In this document: in pieces, positions 9,507 to 18,200 of the stretch | Layout of the letters: the number at the start of each line of letters is the position of its first letter | Numbering within the stretch: the first letter of the stretch is position 1 | Origin: Sphacelaria rigidula | Taxonomy: Eukaryota; Phaeophyceae; Sphacelariales | Assembly: GCA_964200075.2 (NCBI GenBank) | Contig: CAXNAA020000133.1 | Span: forward strand, 1 to 26,558 | Length of the DNA stretch: 26,558 nucleotides | Reading direction: 5' to 3' | Made by a program: the position numbers and the translations under genes | Notes under the pieces: generated by a model | Database searches by the model: none | Seen by the model: only the letters and a program-made list of their open reading frames with translations | Told to the model about the DNA's origin: nothing

Positions 9507-9866
9507 TGTTGTCATCTCATCTATTCTGGACGCCGGCCTACACCTTTCGGTATATATATATGTGGGCGCACCAGCCGAGGTCACACAGGAGGAAGGCCAA
9601 CAAAGGATATATATGTATATATATATATTTAGTTCTCCACCTTCCTTCTGCGATGCTTGCCTCTTTATCAATCGCGAGAGGGGTCCAGCAGCCCCTTTCC
9701 CTCGTCGATCGTTGAGTCGCGTCTTCTTATGTACCTTCGACATAGTCGCTCTCTACTGTTGGGCATTTGTATGAGAAAAAGTCCCAGATAGCTCCAAGAG
9801 TCGAACCCATGATCCAACTGTCGGAAGTTGTTGAGGGTACCAGCTGAGCCACCGCGGCGACTGGCG
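9507..9866 (-). mobile_element. tRNA-derived SINE, copy D (near full length)
   Basis: On the minus strand the head reads GGTGGCTCAGCTGGTACC (A box) and GGGTTCGACTC (B box). The shared body follows, then an AT dinucleotide patch at about 9607-9630, then GGCCTTCCTCCTGTGTGACC, ACCGAAAGGTGTAGGC and AATAGATGAGATGACAACAC. It ends in a CA-rich tail (GTGTGTGTTGTC on the plus strand). Its 5' end faces copy E about 40 bp away. Confidence 0.85.
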
Positions 9867-9908
9867 CAATGTACAATGATAACATGATAATTATAATAAT
9901 AGTAGAAC

Positions 9909-10262
9909 ACCCCGGTGGCTCATCTGGTGACCTCGAAACCTCCTCTCTGACGGTTTGGTCGTGAGTTCGAATTTTGGTGCAGTCACACGGTATGGGATTT
10001 TCCCCACACATTGCCCAACAGTGATGGAGAGCGACTATGTTGTAGGCACACAAAATTCGACTTCATGGTAGACGAGGGGAAGGAACCGCTGCACTCCTTT
10101 CGCGATAAAAAAATAAGGCAAGCACCGCAGAAGGACGGTGGAGTATTCGAAATAAAAATGAAAAAAACTCCTCTGTTGACCTTCCTCCTGTGTCAACCCG
10201 GCTGATGCCCTCACATATTATACCGAAAGGTGTAGACTGGCGTTCAGAATAGATGGGATGGG
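9909..10262 (+). mobile_element. tRNA-derived SINE, copy E (near full length)
   Basis: The head reads CGGTGGCTCATCTGGTGACC (A-box region) and GAGTTCGAATT (B-box-like). The body has GGCACACAAAATTCGACTTC, GCAAGCACCGCAGAAGGA, GACCTTCCTCCTGTGT and ACCGAAAGGTGTAGACTGGC, ending AGAATAGATGGGATGGGCACA. It is arranged head to head with copy D and runs at its 3' end straight into the CA-rich microsatellite. Confidence 0.85.
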
Positions 10263-10264
10263 CA

Positions 10265-10373
10265 CAGACAAAGATACAGTCACAGCCTCAGACACACACA
10301 CAAGACACTCAGACACACACACGTAGTCACACACACGCAAACACAAACACAAACACAAACACAAACACAAACA

Positions 10374-10451
<78 letters not shown>

Positions 10452-10460
10452 CACACACAT
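10265..10460 (+). repeat. CA / CAAACA microsatellite
   Basis: Irregular CAGACA and CACA sequence is followed by several units of ACAAAC and then long CA runs with occasional CG interruptions. It begins a few bases after SINE copy E ends. The Thr/His- and Val/Cys-rich open frames across it are repeat translations. Confidence 0.95.
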
Positions 10461-11098
10461 TATCATGCGTACATCGCTTCAAGGATTCTTCGCGTTGCAC
10501 TGACTGGTGACTCAACAATTTTGCAGAAATCGTGACGCGATGGTTGCCGCGCGGCCGAGAGAGGGAACAGGTATACCACGGATGTGTGGAATACCTGCAC
10601 TTGAGCCGACAGCAAGTCTCTATCGTTTCCACTCTTTTTCTTGTGTAACTTTTTTGCTCTTGAATCCTGTTTGTCTGTACCGAGCGATCATGTACACATC
10701 AAAATGTCATTTTCCAAATACTCTGCATGGAATGGGACGGAACATTCTTGGAACATTATTCATTCATCGACGCGTTTCGAGAAACTGGAGTATGACAAAG
10801 GATTTTGAACACAACAGAGAACACCTGAGGAACAAGCCCAGTGTAGGGTTCACATACCTACGTGACTGGAACGGAAGGTGAGCGACGACAACTGTGGGCA
10901 AGGCAAGAGCTTCTGCATTATAAGTACTTGCAATAATTTACTTCCTGTGCAACTGATTGATCCCATACGGAGGCACTTGCTTGTACCTGAGGGGAAAAAA
11001 GCAACAATGTATTGCCAGGGCAGCACTAGACCGGTTTCCGTTGTTTCTCTGGAAAAGAAAGTGTCACTGGCTGACTGTACATACTGGGTGGTGGGCAG
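10461..11098. other. Unassigned stretch
   Basis: Two plus-strand open frames of 124 and 92 codons (10507-10881, 10878-11156) overlap slightly. They have no recognisable domain, and composition does not favour coding. Nothing else is identified. Confidence 0.3.
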
Positions 11099-11480
11099 CT
11101 ACCACCCCGGCGATCTTTTGCGCGACGCATCACGAACAGCGTGTTTGGCTCCATAAAAGTCATCCCGGGGGAAAGTTGTGGCACTCGTTGTTGGTCCCTG
11201 CCTTCTCCTTGTGCCATGGTGTCTTCTTTGGTCGGATTCTGTCTGCCTTGACTACCGCTTGTTCAATTCCATCACAGCACGGTCCGAATGTCCACCTCCG
11301 TCGCTGATGCCATCGACAGTCCGTTGCTCGGCGGCCATGTTAGGCCAGCCCGTAGCGTACACAGCAGTCATTTAGAGCGTTGCAATGAAAGCACAATTAC
11401 CATGAAGTCAAGGTAAGGCGCTGATTCCCCACTACGAAGTTGTATTTGAGTTTCGGATCATGGGTCATGCTGTCGGTGGT
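11099..11480 (-). pseudogene. Traces of a decayed minus-strand coding sequence
   Basis: Read on the minus strand, short protein-like pieces follow one another in different frames. At about 11425-11470 one reads H-D-P-K-L-K-Y-N-F-V-V-G-N-Q-R. At about 11180-11275 another reads D-G-I-E-Q-A-V-V-K-A-D-R-I-R-P-K-K and on to C-H-N-F-P. At about 11100-11165 a third reads D-D-F-Y-G-A-K-H-A-V-R-D-A-S-R-K-R-S. Stops and frame changes separate them. The pattern suggests an old coding sequence, perhaps from a transposon, broken by frameshifts. More minus-strand open stretches up to 12495 may belong to it. I recognise no family, and chance is a real alternative. Confidence 0.3.
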
Positions 11481-12495
11481 CCTGCGTTGCGGCAGCCGCA
11501 CCGTGTCTCAAGCTTTTTTGGCATCCTGTCATATAAGGACGTCATCCCCCTGGCTCCTCCCTCACCCGCCCACAACACATCAAAATGTTCTGTACCGTGC
11601 CTCATAAGGCAGTGTGGTGTGTTCATGTTACTCGTGTTGCACACCATGATCTAGGTGCCTAATCCTCTGTACATTCTCCAGGTGGTGTAAGCGTCGGTCA
11701 CCCGTCGTGCGCAGCTCGTTTTTTTCACCCGGTACTTTTATGTACTTGTATTGTCTCCATTGCGTGTCTCCCGTTGCACAGGCACTTGACCGAAAAAACG
11801 GTTTAGGTGGGAGCGTACCCGAGGAATTGTTCGAGAATCTTTGCTTTATCACACCCAAGAGGAAGCCGCCCGTAGCATCTTGGTAGGGCGCTGTTGAGGT
11901 GAGACCATTCGCCGTCTCTGGGGGGTGGTGTGTGTTGGTCCTGCTGTGCTAAGGGCAACGATCGGCATAGCTCAGTCGCTCTTCAGATGCAGGCGACGGG
12001 CATACGGGCGCGCGCCGATGATAACAAGTGCAGCATCTGTCAAGACGGCTTACGATTCGCAGGGAACCTGTTTGGGAAACGGGGCAGTTTGTTGGCGTTG
12101 GCAGCGATAGCCTCCTTCCGGATGGCTTGCCTCGATACCTCCCCATACAGCACTTTCCCCGTTCTCCTCTCGCTCGATGTCGCATGCCGTGGATAGCAAG
12201 GAGAAGCGCGCCAAAAGGGAAAGATATAGGAATACAAATGAGTACGAGCAGAGGTCAAGCAGCTGGAAATCTTTGCCCCCGGAAAGACGTAAAATCTTCT
12301 GTCATCTTTCGGGGATGTTACCGCTTCCATGGTGATGAATGATTTTGGAGACGTATCGAAAGTCGATAATGTTCCTAGTACCAGGGGAGCAAGTGAACGT
12401 ACCCTTATCCCGTCATTCACGACACTAGTGCTACAGTATGTACCACGGGCCGTCACTACTTTGTGTGTTTCGATGACAGAGACACTACCGTACAC
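11481..12495 (-). other. Region with long minus-strand open frames, function unclear
   Basis: A minus-strand frame is open for 151 codons (12040-12495). It ends in a basic, Ala/Asn-rich reading (R-Q-A-I-R-K-E-A-I-A-A-N-A-N-K-L). Another is open at 11628-11858. A plus-strand frame at 11930-12196 contains K-C-S-I-C-Q-D-G-L, which resembles the start of a RING-like Cys pair but has no following ligands. The region 11930-12196 is GC-rich. No clear splice sites or domains settle the strand, so I annotate no gene. Confidence 0.25.
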
Positions 12496-13183
12496 TACCG
12501 TATGACTTCGTGATTCACGAGGAAACTACCGTATAAAACCTACGGTCTAGGAATTGTTCCAAAAGTTGAAGAAAAAATCACACTCTGGACAACACATCAC
12601 ATTTCTTGAAATTGTGTAGCGTGCAGACAGTATGGAATCTAGCGTCTATCGCAAAATACGCCTTAGCCGATAATGTACGCAGTGCACTTCTTGACAAGGA
12701 AATTTCACATCCCGGGTGCGGAAAACTACGCTGGGGAATCGCGCGTGAGAGGAGATGATGCCGATCAGATTCCATGCCCCGCACAACTAGTCATCACCAT
12801 TGCCAGCATATGCAGACTTGGTTAGGAAAAGATTGTGCACTTTTCAGTTACCATCCTACCACTAATGAGGAAAAACTCGAGAGCTTTGAATTCGATACAC
12901 CGGCGTGTTGGCTAGCTATGGAACCTTGACCCTTACATTTTCCCCCACTGATGGGCATCGGTGTATTCCCGTCAAGCGAGCGAACCACTTTTTTTTTTCT
13001 GATCACTTTGCGGGCTAAAGACTGATGGGACTTTGAAAGGGTTGTTGTGTCTGACAACAATAGAACATGATGAAAGGCACCGAATGTCGGTGAAAAATGC
13101 TTGATACAATCTTTCAAGATGTCGATTTTTCTTGAAATGTGACATGTCTCGAATCCTCCCCCTTCCTCCCCCCGAAGTAGACG
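12496..13183. other. Unassigned stretch
   Basis: No repeat pair or gene is supported. A 139-codon minus-strand frame (12848-13267) runs across the dispersed repeat at 13184, where it owes its resemblance to another frame near 26.4 kb to shared repeat sequence. Confidence 0.35.
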
Positions 13184-13240
13184 TTTCGAAATGGATGCGT
13201 GGTCAATGGTCAAATGACTAAGGCAAGCAACAAATGAGTA
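13184..13240 (+). repeat. Dispersed repeat family 2, copy 1
   Basis: TTCGAAATGGATGCGTGGTC and the following AAGGCAAGCAACAAATGAGT match the sequence at 26391-26445 at most positions. Both are preceded by a C-rich run. Confidence 0.7.
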
Positions 13241-13464
13241 CGCCTCGTTGGAAAATGAAGGTGGCATGAAATCTGTGGGACATCACGGCAACGAGGAAGT
13301 GACCCCTATACTGGAGGATTCATGGTGGCCACAGACTGCGAAACAGTGAGGGGATAAGACAGATGGAATATTTTTTGTGTTCTAGTACGGAAGAAACATA
13401 ATGAACACCCAAATGCTGGAGGTGTGTCTAGTCGTCGCAGGAACGGTACTCCGTCCCAACGGGG

Positions 13465-13530
13465 ATGCATGGGTCGGATGATCAAGGGAAGCAACAAATC
13501 GGATGATCAAGGGAAGCAACAAATCAGTAC
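13465..13530 (+). repeat. Dispersed repeat family 2, copy 2, with a 25-bp tandem duplication
   Basis: GGATGCATGGGTC is followed by two perfect 25-bp units, 13475-13499 and 13500-13524, each containing GGATGATCAAGGGAAGCAAC. The AAGCAACAAAT core links it to the copies at 13184 and 26391. A perfect duplication inside a diverged family points to a recent event. Confidence 0.7.
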
Positions 13531-13676
13531 ACCCCCCTCTCCGTGATTTTCCACCAATGTTTCACAACACCAGCCAAGGATACCACTGCAGCACTGTGGA
13601 TGGATGTACTCGACAGCCATCGGCAACAGAGACCTAGCTTGATGGACAGGTGGACAACTTCTTTCGTTTCACGTAA

Positions 13677-14844
13677 ACAGGCTGGGCCAGCCTACAAGCG
13701 GATTTTTACTTCGCAGGCGAATTCGCAATTTTTTTCTTGGAGTTGGAAAGTAAACCTTGATACGGACAATCAACAGGGCATGAACAAAAGCTGTGTGTGA
13801 GGTCTCGAAGTTTTTCATTTTTTTTTCATGAGTTGAAAGCGTTTTACTGAAACCTCAAAACTGATTTTTGCCATAAACTCATGAAAAATGAAGAAAACCT
13901 TGGGACCTCACAGACAGCTTTTTTTCATGCCCTGTTGATTGTCCATACCAAATTTCACTGTCCAACTCCAAGAAAAACATGACGAATATACCTGAAATAA
14001 AACGGGCCGGCAGAAATTCGGAACAGTAGTTTGCAGGCTGTTCATCGGCCCACGTTTGGTGTCTGTGGGTCGAAATATCGTGCGAGACCTCGCCAGGTCA
14101 TGATGAAGCAAGAGAAATGGGTTAGGTTGGTTTTTATTTTCATCTTTCACTGATTGAGGGCGTTTTAGTATGGTAACGACCATTTTTTCACGAGAACGCC
14201 CGAACCTCTCATGAAAAAAAGAATGAAGACCCATTTTTTTTGTTCACTCAGCATATCTCTGTCATTCTCCATGCCATTTTTCAAATAAAAAATCTGAAAA
14301 TACGCCTTGAAACTTAGAAGTTGGCCGAAAGCAATGCTCATATCTCCTCACAACTGCCCTAAAAACACGAAAAAAAAGAAGAAGAAAAACTGTGTTTTAC
14401 TCCCTTTCAAATTTCACAGCACAACACTCAACAACTGGGACGCGATATCCAGATTTGGGTCATGTAGTTCCTCCGATCGTAATATGCTGATTTTGGTATA
14501 GAAATTTATGTACGCCATATCTCGAGAACGATGACGAATTAGGTGAAGATGAGAGTACCTGTGGTCTCCCTGTGTTCCAGGGAAGGCCCACAACAAAAAT
14601 CGTCATCATCCACTGAATCGATCGTTTGGGTATCATGAGATTTTGGTGTGGGCGCTGTATCCGCTAGGTATAGGGATTACTAGACATGAGGTTTAACCGA
14701 AGAGGAAAAATCGGCCCAGAGTTATGAGCAGATGGACACCCTCCCCTTGATGGGACGAATACGATATGCGGATCACGGTCTAACTCGTATGTCATTGAAA
14801 TACCGCTTTGAGAGCTCGAACCCAATTTTAGGCTGGCCCAGCTC
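13677..14844 (-). mobile_element. Foldback element, copy 1 (1.17 kb)
   Basis: The element is bounded by GGCTGGGCCAGCCTACAAGC and TTTTAGGCTGGCCCAGCT, and each end is itself a near-perfect palindrome around CTGGSCCAG. It aligns along its whole length with 16378-17502 in the opposite orientation; several 20-bp blocks are nearly identical and the rest is moderately diverged. A large internal foldback pairs 13736-13835 with 13878-13973, through CTTGGAGTTGG...CAACAGGGCATGA...GAGGTC and its complement. On the minus strand a frame of about 60 codons (14414-14596) has a counterpart in copy 2. No transposase is seen, so it is presumably non-autonomous. Target duplications could not be resolved. Confidence 0.85.
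13736..13973. repeat. Internal inverted repeat of foldback copy 1
   Basis: Arms 13736-13835 and 13878-13973 are complementary over about 95 bases with scattered mismatches. They enclose a spacer of about 42 bases. Transcribed or single-stranded, this would form a long hairpin. The equivalent structure in copy 2 is at 17214-17443. Confidence 0.85.
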
Positions 14845-15176
14845 GTAATCCTGCCGCATGGACTCGTGAGAGTCCAATTTTCTTGGTGAGACACGGCCTC
14901 GGAATTGAAAGTCTCACCCACCCAGGGAGTGATGCCCTCGTGCTATCCAGAGCGTGCACATCCCACTGTCTCAGTGTCCTTGTATCAAATGACATCCTTC
15001 ACAGTACATGTACATGTGAACCAGCAACGAAAGGAGCATTTCCACAACACTGTTCGCTGCTCGATAAACGGAACTGTCGATTTCAATTGACAAACCAAGA
15101 ACGTTTGCTTGTGCCTCACACCTCATTCGTGCGCAGGTATACCGTTTCAAGTGGAAAGAGAGAGCAGGAATCGACG
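14845..15176 (+). promoter_or_regulatory. Upstream region of the Hsp110 gene
   Basis: Only 332 bp separate foldback copy 1 from the start codon, so the core promoter and 5' UTR must lie here or inside the element, unless a 5' UTR intron exists. Two hairpins stand near the far end: GGACTCGTGAGAGTCC at 14860-14875, and GGTGAGAC/GTCTCACC with an 18-base loop at about 14885-14918. A GTACATGTAC palindrome lies at about 15003-15012. I found no clear TATA box and no array of alternating GAA/TTC pentamers typical of heat-shock elements. The start is set by homology (M-S-V-I-G-V-D-F-G). Confidence 0.4.
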
Positions 15177-15290
15177 ATGTCGGTTATCGGGGTAGATTTC
15201 GGGAATGATACGTGTGTCATCGGGATGGCGGCGAGGGGTGGTATCGACATCATCCTAAACGAGAACTCCAACCGAAAGAATCCTACGCTG
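15177..15290 (+). CDS. Hsp110 exon 1 (residues 1-38)
   Basis: Start codon followed by S-V-I-G-V-D-F-G-N, the N-terminal ATPase strand and phosphate-1 loop. The exon ends after N-P-T-L at CTG|GTGAGT in phase 0. The open frame runs further upstream, but the family start is unambiguous. Confidence 0.95.
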
Positions 15291-18200
15291 GTGAGTAGCC
15301 CATGGACGGGACGAGGACTTGTGATTTGAACCCGGGATCATCCCACACCCTGACACACCTGGGTTCGAATAAAAGTACGAGTACATGATATTGATGCAGA
15401 CACAAGGCGGGAAAGTAGGGGCTTGCATTTTGTACATGCACATGTCAGGTGCTGTAATAGCACAGGTCATTCTCCACTGCAGGTCCATCAACCTTTTTTC
15501 CACGAGGCACTCTGACGTCGGACCCTGTTTCATTGTACGGCCTGCATACTGTACCAACCCCAAATCCTGCGTTGGCCGACAGAAAATTGAGCTTCATATA
15601 TTTCTTGATTCGCTTGTGGAGTGACACACGTGTATTCGACTCGGAGACATAGGGATGGCGTCTAGTGAAGGGCGTTTCTACACACGGACCCTACCTTGAC
15701 TTGAACAACCCTCCCCCCACCGCACTCTGATGTGGATCATGACCCAGATTGATTACCAAACTCTCGTACCGTACCTAGCCTCATCCTGTGGAAGACTCAA
15801 TTGGAGTAGTCCTCTAGCTTGCTGGATGAGAACAACACGATATCTACCCTAAGAACGGTCGTGACTCAATGTGGAACTACGAACAGATTTTTTGGAGGAA
15901 ACGAATGACCTGGAGTATGCGTGCCCATACAATGGATCCGAGAATAGATGAGTCTTGAACGTCTTGCGGGCGATTTTATGGATACTGAACACTGCGCGCA
16001 CTTCCTAGTACAAATGTGATTCCAAGCAGAGTTCAACACCCACGTTTAAGATACTATGACGAATGATGCACGACTGGGACACATAAGATTGTCGCCGGTT
16101 CGAATAATTGAATCCACGATTTTTTCGTTCTGATTGTTCTACAGAGGGAAAAGTCGACCGCCGGGTCAATTCTATGTGCCTGGACTCCGCGTACCTGGGT
16201 TGCAACACTGAAAATAAACCTCAAGAATTGATTCGTACGGTACGCATCAATGACACTACACTCGGGTAATTTTCGGACGAAAACTAAATTTTTCTGACTC
16301 TTGAAATTTGCGCACTTGATGTACTTTCACGGTTCGAGCATTTGCAGCAGTGATTTTTGAACCGGTAACCGCTACAAGCTGGTCCAGCCTAAAAATGGGT
16401 CTGAGCTCTCGAAGCAATATGCCGTCGACATGGAGGAGTTGGCTCATGATACGCATATCGTATGAATCGTGTAATCAAGAGGGAGGCGCCCATCTGCTCG
16501 AAAATCTGGGCCATTTTTTTTCGTTGATTGAACCCCATGCCTAGTAATTCCGATACTAAATGAAGATGGCGTCCATACTACAAAATCCTGATAGAACCCC
16601 GAACGATACATCAGCGGATAGTGGCGATTCTTGGTGTGGATGTTTTCTGGAGCACGGAGAAACGATAGATACCCTCACCTTCACCTAATCCGTGATCCAT
16701 CTCGAGATGTGGCGTACATAAATTTTTGTCCTGGAACCGAAATAGCACGAGCAGAGGCGTTAGATGCCCTGATTCTGGATATCACGTCTCAGTTTTTAAG
16801 AGTTGTGCTATCACATGGTATGAAGAACCGCTAGTGCATTATGAAACGTGAAAAACAGCTTTTGCATTCCTTCCCTTGTTTCAGGGGGAGTTTTGAGAAG
16901 AAACCAACCTTACTCTCGAGCCTCATCTCGATTTTTGAGCTCAATTTTTGAAACTTTGATTCGAAACTTGGCATGGAGGATAACAGACGTATGCTAAAGA
17001 AAAAATGGACCCGTATTTTTTTTTGAAGAGGTCCGGGCGTTCTCGTGAATAATGGTCGTTACCGAAGTAAAGTGCTCTACACCAGCGAAAGTAGAAATAA
17101 AACCCAACCTGATTCATTTTATTTCATCCTGATATAGCTCAGAGTTTCAATACACGAACACCAAACTTGAGCCGACGAACTGTCTTTTGAAGGGGAATTC
17201 GCAAGTCTTCATTTGAAGTTGGACAAAAAAACTTTGTATGGAAAATAAACAGGGCAAGAAAAAAAGCTGTCTGTGGGGTCCCAAAGTTTTTTTTTCCATG
17301 AGTTATGGACAAAGATCAGGTTTGATGTTGAAGTAAAATGCTCTTAACTCGTGAGGAGAACAAATTAACTTCGGGACCCCACGAACAGCTCTTCTGCATC
17401 CCTTGTTGATTTCCATACCAACTTTCACCGTCCAACTCCAAGTAAAACATTACGAACTCGCCCGCAAACTACGAACCCGCTTCTAGGCTGGCCCAGCCTG
17501 TTCCTCGGCCGCGTCCCGGAGTGTTCTGTCTGTTTTTATCCGCTCGATGCCACGCTTCAAAACACCCCAAAGCAAGAAGTACCCCACCCAACACAGCCTT
17601 GGATGACTGACCTATGAAATGGGGTGCGGCGGGGGAGGGGAGGTGTAGTCGTGATCTTGCATGCCGTATTCACGAAATCAGTGACGTCGCATCCCTAAAC
17701 AGCCGGGACGTAGCACGTCGGGTTTTCGGCGGACCAGGCTCGCAATCAATCACCAAGGCCGAACCGCTGTGATGTGTTCGGCCAGTCGCATGAAGAGAAA
17801 ACGCGGGTGCGGGGGTGGGCAGTGGAGTAATGTCGACGAAATTCTTGCCTTGTCCTTCCCCCTCTCTTTGTTCAATGCAGGTATCATTCCAAGGGAAGCA
17901 GCGGTTGATGGGGGAGGGTGCGGCAAGCATTGCCAGGAGCAACTTTAGAAATACCGTCCGCGAAGTGAAGCGGCTTGTCGGACGCTCTTGGTCCTCCCCC
18001 GAACTCCAGGAAGATTTGAAGCGATTGCCTTTTAAGACAATGTGAGCCGTCGCTGCCTCCCCTGCACGCCTCTTTGTGTATTCCCCCGCCCGTACGTTCC
18101 TGACGGTCGATTATTGCTCGTTTTTTCCCCACTTCGACTTTTTTTTTGTGTCTTGGTACACTACACTCCACTCGTAGTTTTTTATGTGTGTGTTGCTGTC

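Noticed and set aside
10218-10632. Open frames of Thr/His or Val/Cys repeats over the CA tract
   Set aside because: They are translations of a dinucleotide microsatellite on both strands.
12848-13267. 139-codon minus-strand frame sharing I-D-H-A-S-(I/L)-S with a frame near 26.4 kb
   Set aside because: The similarity comes from dispersed repeat family 2 on the DNA level, and the frame has no domain.
15326-15371. tRNA-like B box (GGTTCAAATC on the minus strand) in intron 1
   Set aside because: There is no A box at the right distance; it is a short hairpin of GAACCCGGG and CCTGGGTTC.
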